In this document: in pieces, positions 36,643-46,732 of the stretch
Layout of the letters: every line of letters begins with the position of its first letter
Numbering within the stretch: the first letter of the stretch is position 1
DNA from: Ostreococcus mediterraneus
Taxonomy: Eukaryota > Chlorophyta > Mamiellophyceae > Mamiellales > Bathycoccaceae
Length of the DNA stretch: 64,000 bases
Assembly: GCA_012295225.1 (NCBI GenBank)
Contig: WMKK01000012.1
Span: forward strand, 62,001 to 126,000
Direction of reading: 5' to 3'
The notes under the pieces: generated by a model
The model's database searches: none
Told to the model about the DNA's origin: nothing
What the model saw: only the letters and a program-made list of their open reading frames with translations
Translations under genes and position numbers: made by a program

Positions 36643-38079
36643 TCAATGGCCAGGCGTGACGCTAATCGCCGCGACTATAGGAGTTATGGCCGTACTCGTC
36701 ATGACGATAAAATCTTGCGTGGCGGTATCGTACTTCATCGTCGTCGCCACGTCGCTCGCTCGCAGACGCTGCGGTCCGCCGCCGTGAATCAAGCGCATGC
36801 TCGTTTCATCTTCTACCGCATACACGCCGCGCATTTTCTTCGGCGCGACGTTGGCCGCATTTTTAAACAAGATGACAACTGAAGGCTCGTCGCACGCATC
36901 TACCGCGGCGACGGCGGCGACGTAGGCTTCGTGATTAATGGGCCCAGCCAAGCACACCGAACGTAACGCGTTGCGAACCAAACGCTTATTCGACGGACGC
37001 GGCGTCGGAACGTAACTCGGCACGCATCCGCCCTCACTACGTCGACGTCGTTCGCACTCACCGAGATATGCTCGCGTCGACGATTTCGGTGATACCGAGG
37101 ACGACGTCAATCTTCCCCGTCGCTCCGCCGCGACGCGTAAAGCGTCGCAATTCGTCTTGTCTCCCAACCACGCGACGACGTCGTCTCTCTCGCGCGGCGG
37201 CGGCGCCGACGGCGGACTTTCTGCATCGCCGCTCGAGCTACTCGCGCCAGGGACCCAACGCGGGAACGTTGACGCGTTGGATTTCGGTTCGTCGAAGACA
37301 ATGTCCCACGTCAAAGGCGCTCGACGTTCCTCCTTTGGCGGCGTCTTGTGCAGCGTCAATTTCTTTGGCACGGGTGACGGGAATTTGCGCGCCGACGGCG
37401 TCTTCGGCGGCTGTTCCCGCACCGCGGCTACTACTCCAGGTGGAGACATCGCACACGCATCGAAGGCGCGCGCTAAAACATCCGAAGCCTTGACGAAACA
37501 CGGCGACGTCGGCGTCGACGTCGACGGCTGTTTCTCAGGCGTCTCGAGCGCGATCCAATCCGACGTCAAATCCGTCTCATCCTCGATATCTTCCTCCCAA
37601 TCACCATAATCGACGTCACAAAAATCATCAATCACATCGTCTTCGATCGCGTCTTCGTCGTTCCCATCGTCCTCGTCGTCATCTCCGTCAACGGCGTTGT
37701 CTTTGCCCGCGGCGCCTCTCGCCGTCTCGCTCGCCTCTTCAAAACTCCTCTCCAGCGTAAAACTCGCCACGCGACGACTTAAATGCTCGGCGTACACCTC
37801 ACGCAATAATCGCTGCGCGCCTTTTTCATCGCGAGCGACGAGGGCGTCCACCATGCCGTGCGCACCGGGCATGTTTTGCTCGAGCAACAGCTCGCGAAGA
37901 CGATTCAAATTCAAATCATCAGCCTCCTCGTCGTCCTCGTCGTCGTCGCCGCTTCGTCGCGCGACGTCGCAGACTTGACGCACGGCACGCGTCAGGATGC
38001 GGCCGTCGTACAATTCTGTGACGTCGCGCACGCGCGCGCTCGTGAGGCTTTCGAGCCAGTCCAGTAACGCGCGCGTCAT
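36643..38079 (-). CDS. CAMSAP/Patronin-like protein with N-terminal CH-type and C-terminal CKK domains
   Basis: A 478-residue protein. Residues 1 to about 100 look like a calponin-homology domain (TRALLDWLESLTSARVRDVT, ELYDGRILTRAVRQV). An acidic and Ser/Pro-rich disordered middle follows. Residues about 360-475 match the CKK microtubule minus-end domain of CAMSAP: SNKRLVRNALRSVCLAGPIN (human CAMSAP has NAISHCCLAGKVN), VVILFKNA, MRGVYAVEDE, HGGGPQRL and TMKYDTATQDFIVM. CKK binds between protofilaments near microtubule minus ends. The order CH then CKK is the CAMSAP order; coiled coils between them are weak. The start at 38079 begins the CH domain; it lies 10 bp from the divergent DUF1802 ATG. 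Confidence 0.75.
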   Translation of the reverse strand: MTRALLDWLESLTSARVRDVTELYDGRILTRAVRQVCDVARRSGDDDEDDEEADDLNLNRLRELLLEQNMPGAHGMVDALVARDEKGAQRLLREVYAEHLSRRVASFTLERSFEEASETARGAAGKDNAVDGDDDEDDGNDEDAIEDDVIDDFCDVDYGDWEEDIEDETDLTSDWIALETPEKQPSTSTPTSPCFVKASDVLARAFDACAMSPPGVVAAVREQPPKTPSARKFPSPVPKKLTLHKTPPKEERRAPLTWDIVFDEPKSNASTFPRWVPGASSSSGDAESPPSAPPPRERDDVVAWLGDKTNCDALRVAAERRGRLTSSSVSPKSSTRAYLGECERRRRSEGGCVPSYVPTPRPSNKRLVRNALRSVCLAGPINHEAYVAAVAAVDACDEPSVVILFKNAANVAPKKMRGVYAVEDETSMRLIHGGGPQRLRASDVATTMKYDTATQDFIVMTSTAITPIVAAISVTPGH

Positions 38080-38089
38080 TGTGTGACGG

Positions 38090-38794
38090 ATGCGCGCGGT
38101 TTCGCCGTCAATCTCGGCGTCGGCACGCCGTCGCACGACGCCGCGATGCGCATCTCGCCGCGACGGCACCGATACCCCGCGCGTGACGCTCGCGCTCAAG
38201 GAATGGCACGCGGCGTGCGAAGCGATGCGATGCGGGCGTCAAACCGTGCTCTTGCGCAAAGGCGGCATAGCGGACGATGCGCGCGCGTCGTCGTTTGAGA
38301 TTCGAAGCACGGAGTTTGCGCTGTTTCCGACAAACTTTCACGTCGATGCGGCGCTGCTCGCGCGCGAGGAGGCGGCGGCGCTGGCGGCGGGGGCGGCGCC
38401 GGATATGAAGAAGGGAGAGTCGGTTACGCTCGCGCTCGTGGCGCGCGTGACGGGCGCGTGGATCGTCGATGGCGCGCGCGGACTAGAGGCGTTACGTGCG
38501 CTCAAGAATTATCATTGTTGGAGCGATGCGCTGCAGCAGACGCGATTGGCATATAAACCGCAGATGGGGCTGACGATTTTGGAGCTCCGCGCGTACGAAG
38601 CGGCGGCGGGCAACCGCGCGACGTTGGAGGCGGATTTAGAGCGGTACGGCGGGTGTAAGTCGTGGATTGATATCGATCCATGGACGCCGACGACGTTGAG
38701 GGCGTGCGTGAGTGATGAGGATTTCGCCGAGCGAGGTGCGCGACTGCGCGCGGATTTGGAGGCGCTCGACGCGACGGATGTGCTCGTGAAATGA
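38090..38794 (+). CDS. DUF1802-family protein
   Basis: A 234-residue protein of the DUF1802 family found in cyanobacteria and algae. The domain starts at about residue 33: VTLALKEWHAACEAMRCGRQ, VLLRKGGIADD, then FEIRSTEFALFPTNFHVDAA, and ALKNYHCWSDALQQT near the middle, ending in the helix-rich part. The first 30 residues (MRAVSPSISASARRRTTPRC) could be a transit peptide. No in-frame ATG between 38090 and the domain gives a better start. Function of the family is unknown. Confidence 0.85.
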   Translation: MRAVSPSISASARRRTTPRCASRRDGTDTPRVTLALKEWHAACEAMRCGRQTVLLRKGGIADDARASSFEIRSTEFALFPTNFHVDAALLAREEAAALAAGAAPDMKKGESVTLALVARVTGAWIVDGARGLEALRALKNYHCWSDALQQTRLAYKPQMGLTILELRAYEAAAGNRATLEADLERYGGCKSWIDIDPWTPTTLRACVSDEDFAERGARLRADLEALDATDVLVK

Positions 38795-38907
38795 GGAGGC
38801 TCGCGTAAAGTAACGGCGATGCTCGTTGCATTCTCAACTGTGACATTCTAGTAGCTAATAATCGTGTACATGCGTGTGTGTAACGTAATCAATATTCTTT
38901 TTGTGTA

Positions 38908-40758
38908 TCATCGGAACTCGTCTTCGAGCGCGCGGAACGCTTGCACGAGATCCGCTTCGAGCTCGTTGAACTTTGCCATGATGGCGTCCTCGCCATCCGC
39001 CGGGTCTTCAAACTTCATGCTCGCGATGCGGTACATGAGTTCACTCATGCGCGTGCGAATGACGTTGTACGTGACTTTCGGCCCGTCGCTCGTCGTCGCC
39101 GCGCGTTCAACCGCCGCCGTGGCCAAGGTGTGGAAACGAACCATGTTGCGCAGCATCCCGACTGACTTGTAAAACGGACAATATTTGTCGTACGGCGTGA
39201 ACGAGTTCTGTTGCAAGAAATCCTCCTTTAAGAACTTGGCGGTTTCCAAAATAACCTTGTCTGATTCCGCCAACGAGTCCTTACCGACGAGCTGCACGAT
39301 TTCGTTCAACTCATCCTCCTTTTGTAACACCTCGCGCGCCACGATGCGAAGTTGCACAAATTCAGGGTCGGTGCGCTCATAGAACGGTTCAAGCGCGTTG
39401 TTGTACTTGGAGTACGAAATCAACCAGTTCACCGATGGAAAGTGCTTGCGCTGGGCGAGTTTCTTATCTAAACCCCAGAACACCTGCACGATGCCGAGCG
39501 TGGCGGATGTCACTGGATCGGAAAAATCACCACCCGGCGGCGACACGGCGCCGACGATGGTTACTGAACCTTCACGGTTTGGTCCACCCAAGCATCGAAC
39601 GCGACCGGCGCGTTCGTAAAAAGAAGCGAGACGCGCGCCGAGGTAGGCTGGGTAGCCGCTATCGGCGGGCATTTCCGCAAGACGACCAGAAATTTCACGC
39701 AACGCCTCGGCCCAGCGAGACGTTGAATCCGCCATCATGGAGAAGTTGTACCCTTGATCGCGGAAATACTCTGCGAGCGTGATACCGGTATAAATCGAAG
39801 CCTCACGAGCGGCAACGGGCATGTTGGACGTATTTGCCACGAGCGTCGTACGCTTCATGATAGACTCTTCCGTTCCGTTGGGCAACGTCATCTTGAGCTC
39901 GGGGAAATCGTACAACACTTCAGCCATTTCATTCCCTCTCTCACCGCATCCGACGTAAATGATCCCATCAGAGTTTGAATACTTTGACAGCGCTTGCGAA
40001 ATTACCGTCTTGCCACACCCAAACGCCCCAGGAATCGCACATGTTCCCCCTCGAACGCTCGGAAACATCACGTCCAACACGCGTTGCCCAGTCAACAACG
40101 GGTGATCCGCCATCAACTTCTCCGCCACCGGTCGAGGCGCGCGCACCGGCCACTGTTGTTTCATCGTGTACCGCTTAACAACGCCAGCGAATTCAAGCTC
40201 GATCACTTCGTCGTTGATGTTATATTCTCCATCCGGCGCCACGTACGTCACCTTACCCTTGGCGTTGGGCGGAATCATCATCCGGTGCTCCAACAACGTA
40301 TTCTCTTGCACCGTGCCATAAATGTCTCCTCCGCTCACGTGATCGCCGACCCTCACCCCACTCTTACTGCTGATGAATTCCCAACCGCGAGTTTCGTCCA
40401 ACGCCGGCACGTCGACGCCTCGTGGGATGAAACAGTCGCCGCACCGCGCCGCGATCGTATTCAGCGGACGCTGGATGCCGTCAAAGATATTCTCAAGCAC
40501 CCCCGGACCGAGGTCCACGCTCAGCGGTTGACGCGTGCGTATCACCGGGTCGCCCACGGCTAACCCACTGGTTTCCTCGTAGCACTGAATCGTGGCGGTG
40601 TCTTTTTCAAGACGAATGATTTCGCCAATCAATCTGTCTCCTCCGACGCGCACGAGCTCGTACATAGCGGCGCCGTACATGTTACTCGCCACGACGACCG
40701 GGCCGGAGACCTTTTTAACGACGCCAATATCGGATTCACGCGCGTCATCGTCCCACAT
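38908..40758 (-). CDS. VMA1: V-type proton ATPase catalytic subunit A
   Basis: The nucleotide-hydrolysing A subunit of the V1 sector, which drives proton pumping into vacuoles and endosomes. Visible: the N-terminal [40 protein letters not shown], the P-loop [24 protein letters not shown]-type segment ([20 protein letters not shown]), [20 protein letters not shown] with [10 protein letters not shown], and the C-terminal [13 protein letters not shown] segment. It has 616 residues, as expected. The frame extends one GTG codon group beyond 40758, but 40758 is the first ATG. Confidence 0.97.
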   Translation of the reverse strand: MWDDDARESDIGVVKKVSGPVVVASNMYGAAMYELVRVGGDRLIGEIIRLEKDTATIQCYEETSGLAVGDPVIRTRQPLSVDLGPGVLENIFDGIQRPLNTIAARCGDCFIPRGVDVPALDETRGWEFISSKSGVRVGDHVSGGDIYGTVQENTLLEHRMMIPPNAKGKVTYVAPDGEYNINDEVIELEFAGVVKRYTMKQQWPVRAPRPVAEKLMADHPLLTGQRVLDVMFPSVRGGTCAIPGAFGCGKTVISQALSKYSNSDGIIYVGCGERGNEMAEVLYDFPELKMTLPNGTEESIMKRTTLVANTSNMPVAAREASIYTGITLAEYFRDQGYNFSMMADSTSRWAEALREISGRLAEMPADSGYPAYLGARLASFYERAGRVRCLGGPNREGSVTIVGAVSPPGGDFSDPVTSATLGIVQVFWGLDKKLAQRKHFPSVNWLISYSKYNNALEPFYERTDPEFVQLRIVAREVLQKEDELNEIVQLVGKDSLAESDKVILETAKFLKEDFLQQNSFTPYDKYCPFYKSVGMLRNMVRFHTLATAAVERAATTSDGPKVTYNVIRTRMSELMYRIASMKFEDPADGEDAIMAKFNELEADLVQAFRALEDEFR

Positions 40759-40877
40759 GGTGCGCACCGTGCGTCGGATTGTGAGGATCTTGGAGACTCG
40801 GGGCGGCTTTTTTGGAGCGGCGACGCGGCCGCGAAGGAATGTACATAATTCTAATGCTATGGCGCGCGATGTGGGCG

Positions 40878-43800
40878 CTATGTGAACACTGGGGCAAGCA
40901 AGTCGTCGTCATCGATGTCATCCTCGAAGTCGCTTTCGCTGGCGTCGTCGGCGATGCCGGAATGTGGTCGAGGCGCGCGCGCGACTGGGGCGCCGACGAT
41001 GTCGGCTGGCGTCGGCTGTCGTCCCGGAACGACCGCATCGCCGACGACTATGGCGACATCGCCGCTGTTGATGACGATGTCGCCTGAATCAGAATCCGAG
41101 TCTGGAAGCGCACCGATCGCAGGACGTTTAGACGCGGGCAGGGCGACGGACGCGTCTCGCTCGCGTGCTCGACGTTTCGCTCGATCCTTCGCTTGCGCCT
41201 TGGTTTTCGCCGCATGACAAACCACGCATAACGTCTGCGCGTTCTCCACCGTGCACATACCGCCGCCTTGGTACACGCCTAGGATATGGTCGCACTCCCA
41301 CGCGTGGCCGGCGCGCGCGGTGCGAGCGAGGCGATTGAGCAGCGCGCCGGCGCCGCGACGACCGAAACCCGGATGCAGCTTGACGATTTCACTCTTGCGT
41401 TTGCTTCGCGATTTAAGTACGCGTATGCGGCGCACGAGCGCTTCGCAATCAATCTTGCACTCCACGCACACGCCACCTTCGCGTTTGAACAGCGCCAAAC
41501 GAAGGCCAGAGGCGCTATTCATTTGCGTGTAGTCTTCAAAGCATTGCCGACCGCAAAAGACGTCGACGAAGCGTTTCGGCGCCGCAACGTCGTCCCGTGC
41601 GACGTCGTCGTCAATGACGCACGCACAGTGCACACACAAGGCCCGAGTGACGCCAGTATCGGCATCAATACGAAATGGTTGATTCATCTCTACGATGTTG
41701 GATTGATTTGACCCGCGAACGACGCGTACGCAGCGCATTTCTGCATCCTTTGGCAACGCCGCGAGACGTTTTCCGTGCCGCGTCGTTTCAAATTCTTCTT
41801 CGCCGGTATTCGTCGTCGCGGGCCTCGTCGCGAGCGCATCCGCCAAATCATTGAGTTCATGCGCGCGGCATGCGACTTGACGGGCCAAAATTAAATTACG
41901 CTCGCGTGTCTGCATGGCTTTCCAGGTGTTTGAAAATGACATCGCCGAAGCGAACGCTGAGGCGTCGCTCGCGAGCGGCTCGGGCAACGTCGCCATGAAA
42001 TTTGGATTCCTCGACGCCTTTAACAGCTCAGCGCGACTGACACTGGCGTGCATAGGTTTACTACAGTCTGCAGCGGCGTGAAAATGCATGCGGCCGCTGT
42101 TGTCGCTGACTTCAAACCAGAGTTCGACGTCGCATTCGTCGCGGGACGGCGCGAGGATTTCGGCGTCAGAAGCCGCTTTGAGCGGCGACTCCGCGCTCGC
42201 CGCCGTTGCATTCGATGTGCGCTCGATGCCTGGCAGCGCAATATCTGTACCATACGCATCAATATCTAATCCCGCGCGCGAGACGTCGCCATCGAGCGTT
42301 TCGCCGCATAAATCCGTCATGTGTTCGAGCCGCGCCCAGCGGTCTTCGTCGTACGAGCATTCGCCGCCTCGCGCGCACATGAAGTACACGTTGCATCCGT
42401 TTTCATTGCCTCTTCGATGCACGCGGCTTTCCGCCTGCGCGAGCGTCGCGGGGTCATCTGGGAGCTCGGCGAATACCACCGCGGAGGCGGTGGCAAAGTC
42501 CAAGCCCACGGCAGAGGCTTTAATGGAGAGCAACGCCACGCGGACGTTGACGACGCCGTCTTCGTTGACGCTCGCGCCTTCACGAAATTTCTCAATGGCG
42601 CGCGCACGTTCGACCGATGGCATTGGACCATCGATTCGTATGTATGATCCCTTCTTCCGACGCTCGATGCGCTGACACATGAGTTCGAGAGCGTCGAGGA
42701 CGGCTTGATGATGGGCGAAGATGACCACCTGTAACGCGTCGTCGGCGAGAATGCCGTGTTCGAGCCATTCCATGATAGGTTCGACTTTGAGAATGCCTAC
42801 GAGCTGAGCGACGCTGACGCGATTTCCAGCTTGAATGGCGCCGAACTTTTCTTTGAGAACGAACTCGACGTCTTCGATATCGTCGTCTTCGTCATCTTCG
42901 TCGGCCGCGTTGGCGGCCGATGCGCCGGCGACGTCTCCGTAATCCATTTCATCCTTCTTCTCCCGCGCGATTTTCGCGATATCCCTCCATACGCGCGAGC
43001 CACCAACTTTGGCGATTGCATCATCGATTTCCACCGGTACTACTTGACGACGCTTCGGCGGTAGGTCCCCGAGCACGTCGCGTTTCAACCGCCGAATCAT
43101 CACCGTGTGCTGCAACAACGCGCGCAGCTCCAATAACCGCACGCCTCCACCGACGTTAAAACGCCCATCAACCTTCTTCAGATCGCAATAATGATTGGCA
43201 AAGTCCCATTTCTTCGAACCTAACATTCCCGGCTTCAAGCAATCGATTTGCAAGAACATGTCGAACGGTTTCGCCAACGAAGGCGTCCCCGTCGTGAGCA
43301 CGGCGCGAGGCGCGCGTTTAATCAAATCCTTCGCCACGAGCACCATTTTTGGTTCATCATTCTCCCAGCTCGTCGACGTGCGCATGATGTGACTTTCATC
43401 AGCAATCACGCATCCCCATCGAACGTCTAAGAACTCCTCTCGGAGGTGATGAAGCATGTGATACGACGTCACGACGACGCGTCTACCGCCGCTCCACGTC
43501 GGCTGCGCGCGCGTCGCCCGAGCGAGTTTCTGCAACATGAACTTATCTGCACTTCCTAGAATAACATCCATGCGACGAGGAGTCAAATCTGGCATCCATC
43601 GTTCGAGCTCGTCCGCCCACACGTAGCGCATGGAGGCTGGGACGATGCATAACAACGGTCCTTCGTCTCGATAGGCATCCGCGACGGCGATGGCTTGCAC
43701 CGTCTTCCCGACGCCCATTTGATCCGCAATCAACACCCTTCCGTGGCGCTCAATGGCAAATTTCACCCCTTGCACTTGGAACGGATATAAGGACTTTTGA

Positions 43801-44369
43801 ATCTTGCCATTAATCATCGCGAACCGCGCGTCGACGTCGATATCGCTGACTGGAGCTGCCAAAGCCGCCACCCGCCCGCCTCTGTACCCGGGCGCGTTTG
43901 TGTAATACTCAATCGTCTTCGCCGGTGGCGCACCGCGCAATTGCGCGCGTTGGCGTCCATCCACCCCCCGTTCTTCGCGCGTGAACGCATTCATCCTTAA
44001 CAGCGCGTCGTACACGTGTTTCAGCGCGTCGCGGCTCACGTCCCACGACGCGCCCGCGCGCTCCTCCGTCGGCGTCACCGCCACGCATTCATGCGGCATG
44101 ATGCCCGCCCGCGCGAGCTGGCCTGGAAAATCGCTCCGCAGGCGTTCGTACGAGCACGACAGCCGCGCCGCGGGCCCGGGCGCGGGCGAGAGATCGAGCC
44201 ATACGTGCGGTTGGTTGTTTCGGGACGATTCAATGGCTGAGTGCTTGCTCGTCGTCTCCGGCGCGTGCGTCGTTGACGTCGTCGACGGCTGCGCCGCGTG
44301 CGCACGCACGGCGTTGACATCAATCGCGGCCAACGCGTCGTCGTCGTCGTCGTCGTCCCACAACGACAT
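40878..44369 (-). CDS. SNF2-family annealing helicase with C-terminal HNH nuclease (ZRANB3/SMARCAL1-like)
   Basis: A 1163-residue protein. The SNF2 ATPase has [40 protein letters not shown] (Walker A), the DESH box in [21 protein letters not shown]-type motif III and the helicase C-terminal [20 protein letters not shown] and [14 protein letters not shown]. Cys pairs and an HNH module follow ([34 protein letters not shown]). This helicase plus HNH order is that of ZRANB3 and of the plant SNF2-HNH protein; it remodels stalled replication forks by strand annealing. The NZF is not evident. The ATG at 44369 precedes [11 protein letters not shown]. Confidence 0.92.
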   Translation of the reverse strand: MSLWDDDDDDDALAAIDVNAVRAHAAQPSTTSTTHAPETTSKHSAIESSRNNQPHVWLDLSPAPGPAARLSCSYERLRSDFPGQLARAGIMPHECVAVTPTEERAGASWDVSRDALKHVYDALLRMNAFTREERGVDGRQRAQLRGAPPAKTIEYYTNAPGYRGGRVAALAAPVSDIDVDARFAMINGKIQKSLYPFQVQGVKFAIERHGRVLIADQMGVGKTVQAIAVADAYRDEGPLLCIVPASMRYVWADELERWMPDLTPRRMDVILGSADKFMLQKLARATRAQPTWSGGRRVVVTSYHMLHHLREEFLDVRWGCVIADESHIMRTSTSWENDEPKMVLVAKDLIKRAPRAVLTTGTPSLAKPFDMFLQIDCLKPGMLGSKKWDFANHYCDLKKVDGRFNVGGGVRLLELRALLQHTVMIRRLKRDVLGDLPPKRRQVVPVEIDDAIAKVGGSRVWRDIAKIAREKKDEMDYGDVAGASAANAADEDDEDDDIEDVEFVLKEKFGAIQAGNRVSVAQLVGILKVEPIMEWLEHGILADDALQVVIFAHHQAVLDALELMCQRIERRKKGSYIRIDGPMPSVERARAIEKFREGASVNEDGVVNVRVALLSIKASAVGLDFATASAVVFAELPDDPATLAQAESRVHRRGNENGCNVYFMCARGGECSYDEDRWARLEHMTDLCGETLDGDVSRAGLDIDAYGTDIALPGIERTSNATAASAESPLKAASDAEILAPSRDECDVELWFEVSDNSGRMHFHAAADCSKPMHASVSRAELLKASRNPNFMATLPEPLASDASAFASAMSFSNTWKAMQTRERNLILARQVACRAHELNDLADALATRPATTNTGEEEFETTRHGKRLAALPKDAEMRCVRVVRGSNQSNIVEMNQPFRIDADTGVTRALCVHCACVIDDDVARDDVAAPKRFVDVFCGRQCFEDYTQMNSASGLRLALFKREGGVCVECKIDCEALVRRIRVLKSRSKRKSEIVKLHPGFGRRGAGALLNRLARTARAGHAWECDHILGVYQGGGMCTVENAQTLCVVCHAAKTKAQAKDRAKRRARERDASVALPASKRPAIGALPDSDSDSGDIVINSGDVAIVVGDAVVPGRQPTPADIVGAPVARAPRPHSGIADDASESDFEDDIDDDDLLAPVFT

Positions 44370-44541
44370 GGTGGGTTTACGGTTGGCGAGGCATTGAGAA
44401 GTCGCGAGGCGGCGAATGAGGTGCTCACATTTGAGAACACATGATACACGCATGTTACACGACGCGGGAAAGAATAGCTGCTACACGAATACGAATGGGG
44501 CAAATGGAGTGCGCGGCGACACGCGGTGGCGCGCGATAGCG

Positions 44542-45684
44542 TCAGGCGATGTGACGATGGGCGAGACGACCGCGAAGGGCCCAAAACGCGCTCTGTTCGG
44601 CGGCTTCGGGAAGCGCGCGAATGCGACGGAGCAAATTTTCGCCTCGGGCGTGCAGCTCGTCGTGTTCATCGTCTAAGATTTCTCCTTGCGTGTCTTCGCG
44701 CCAATCGCGTGCGATATCACCGAGGTCGCGGCGGCGAGGACGCCTCAGAGCGTCGCGTACGTCGTCGAAATCGATGAGCGAAAACGAGGCGTCGCATTCG
44801 TCTCGTCGCGGCGGCGGGAGCGTCTCGCGGCAAATCGGGCACGACATGGATACCCTGAGCCATCGCGTGTGGCACTCGTCGCAAAACGCATGGCCGCAAT
44901 TCACGACAACCTGAAGCTTATTATCCATGCATATCGAACACTCTTCGTCGTCTTCGCGTTCTACGTCATCGACGGCGGTACGAGACGACGTCGAGACCTC
45001 ACCCCCGCCGCCGCGTTCCGTTGCATAATCCACCGCAAGTTGCTGAATCATCGGCTTTAACGCGTGATAAAACACATCCAAACTCGCGCGGCGAACGACG
45101 TGCACCATCTCAAACGATTCCTCGCCGTCGTCTGACGTTCCGTCGTCGGTTACGCCAGCCTCGCCCGCTCTGTCCTCCGCAGCCACGTACCCGTAGCTCT
45201 CCGCGCGCCACCGCCGTCGGCCCTCACGAATTGCGCCACCACCGCACGGTACTTCCTCGAAATCCACCCCCACGTCCTCGCCCGCGCGTGATACGCGACG
45301 TAGAAGCCGCGTCGCCGACGCCGCCGACGCGCCCAACGTCGCGCGATACCTCCACCCCTCTCGCGGCCGTACCCCGCACGCCGCGCTCGCCAACGCCTCG
45401 AGCGCAACGTTCACGTCCCCGAGCTCACGAAGCGCGTCCGCCACGCTCGTCGGCGCCGCCAGCCGCGCGGCGACGCGGCGATGAAACGCGCGAATCTTTC
45501 GCGTGATTAACACATACTCGGCGCGAATTCGCGCGCCGTGCACGTCGTACACCAACCGCGCGGCGAAGAACGCGTACACCGCGAACACTGGGTCGATGGC
45601 AAACATGCCGCGAGCGCGCGCGGCGCCAGTCACGCGGTGCGCGCGCGCGATTCTGGCGCCATTAGACGACGCATCATCATTCAT
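44542..45684 (-). CDS. RING finger protein, RNF141-like
   Basis: A 380-residue protein with one C3HC4 RING at about residues 250-295: EECSICMDNKLQVVVNCGHA and FCDECHTRWLRVSMSCPICR, closely resembling the RNF141 RING. A Glu/Asp-rich C-terminus follows. The N-terminal 230 residues are Ala/Arg-rich with one hydrophobic segment (FAIDPVFAVYAFFAARLVYD, about residue 30) and no other domain I recognise. The ATG at 45684 (or 45693) is only 2-11 bp from the divergent DUF3110 ATG; a start at 45606 (MFAIDPVFAVY) would relieve this. Confidence 0.8.
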   Translation of the reverse strand: MNDDASSNGARIARAHRVTGAARARGMFAIDPVFAVYAFFAARLVYDVHGARIRAEYVLITRKIRAFHRRVAARLAAPTSVADALRELGDVNVALEALASAACGVRPREGWRYRATLGASAASATRLLRRVSRAGEDVGVDFEEVPCGGGAIREGRRRWRAESYGYVAAEDRAGEAGVTDDGTSDDGEESFEMVHVVRRASLDVFYHALKPMIQQLAVDYATERGGGGEVSTSSRTAVDDVEREDDEECSICMDNKLQVVVNCGHAFCDECHTRWLRVSMSCPICRETLPPPRRDECDASFSLIDFDDVRDALRRPRRRDLGDIARDWREDTQGEILDDEHDELHARGENLLRRIRALPEAAEQSAFWALRGRLAHRHIA

Positions 45685-45695
45685 CGTCAACATCA

Positions 45696-46430
45696 ATGAC
45701 AACCATTCGCGCGTCGCGCGCGCACGCCGCCGCGCCGAGCGCGCGCCACTACCGCCACCACAACCATTCGCGTCATCGCGCCGTCGTTCGCGCCTCGACC
45801 GACGACGAATGGATGTCGCGCGACCGCGTCTACATTCTCGTTTACGATTTAGACACGCCACGCGAAGCCATCTACACGACGTCATCGCGCACATCCACGC
45901 GCGCCACGAACGCATTCGTGGTGTTTGAATCCATGCGCGACGCCGTGTGCGCGGCGATGGCACTGAGCGAGGCGACGAGGGAAATGCCGGCGGTGGATGA
46001 GGTGCCGCCGGCGGTGATGGCGTTGCTCCGCGAGAGCGCCGGGTACGATGTGGAGTATATGCGCACCGGTACGGCGTTTCGCGTGCCTGATGTGATCGTG
46101 GATGAAGGAGCGGAGGTTGGTGAAGGGGTTGACGACGCGGCGGCGCGAGTGTTGGCGATTAGTGCGGAGGATTTGGCGGCGTACGTGTCCACGTCGACGA
46201 CGGCGACATCCAGAGCCGACGAGGATGAAATGAGGATTGAATCGGCGCGAGCGAACGTGGCGAGGGTGATGCGCGATGCGCTGCGCGCACCGGTGATCGC
46301 GGTGCGCGATGCGGCGAAGAATGCGTCGGATGCGCCCGTGCGTGGGGCGAAGATTTATGTTTCTAGCGCCAAGGCGGCGATGCGAGCGATGCTCGAAGCC
46401 GCGCGACGCCGCGGCGGAGATCATGTATGA
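45696..46430 (+). CDS. DUF3110-family plastid protein
   Basis: A 244-residue protein. Residues 1 to about 40 resemble a transit peptide (His/Arg/Ala-rich with RHRAVVRAST at the end). DUF3110 follows, at about residues 43-115: RVYILVYDLDTPREAIYTT, AFVVFESMRDAVCAAMAL, AVDEVPPAVMALLRESAGYD. DUF3110 proteins occur in cyanobacteria and chloroplasts. The C-terminal half is helical and charged and has no known domain. Function is unknown. Confidence 0.7.
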   Translation: MTTIRASRAHAAAPSARHYRHHNHSRHRAVVRASTDDEWMSRDRVYILVYDLDTPREAIYTTSSRTSTRATNAFVVFESMRDAVCAAMALSEATREMPAVDEVPPAVMALLRESAGYDVEYMRTGTAFRVPDVIVDEGAEVGEGVDDAAARVLAISAEDLAAYVSTSTTATSRADEDEMRIESARANVARVMRDALRAPVIAVRDAAKNASDAPVRGAKIYVSSAKAAMRAMLEAARRRGGDHV

Positions 46431-46732
46431 ATAATAACGTCGCGTATTCGCGCCGACGCCGTGTAATACAATAGTAGCGTGATTGCTTTTGGTTGCTCGG
46501 TCCATCGGCATCGTCATCGGCATCGTCGAGTGCGATTGAACACGCGGGATTGAAGCGAAACCGTCCCGTCGCGGCGTTCGCCTCGCGACGACACAACTCG
46601 ACTCGCCTACGACGCGACGACGCGCGCGGTCGCGGCGACGCACACGTGCCAACGCACGACCGCACGACACCGTCGTCGACCTCGCGAGTCGCGCGACCGC
46701 ACCGCATTGCGACGGCGCATCGCCGCGTAAAG
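46431..46732. other. Intergenic region upstream of QSOX
   Basis: A 302-bp space between two same-strand genes. It is open in the QSOX frame back to 46493, but this part encodes an Arg-rich sequence without targeting character, so it is treated as promoter and leader. No RNA gene or clear motif was found. Confidence 0.4.

Noticed and set aside
37157-37609. Plus-strand frame in the CAMSAP-like region
   Set aside because: Opposite the disordered linker of the CAMSAP-like gene; no domain or good start.
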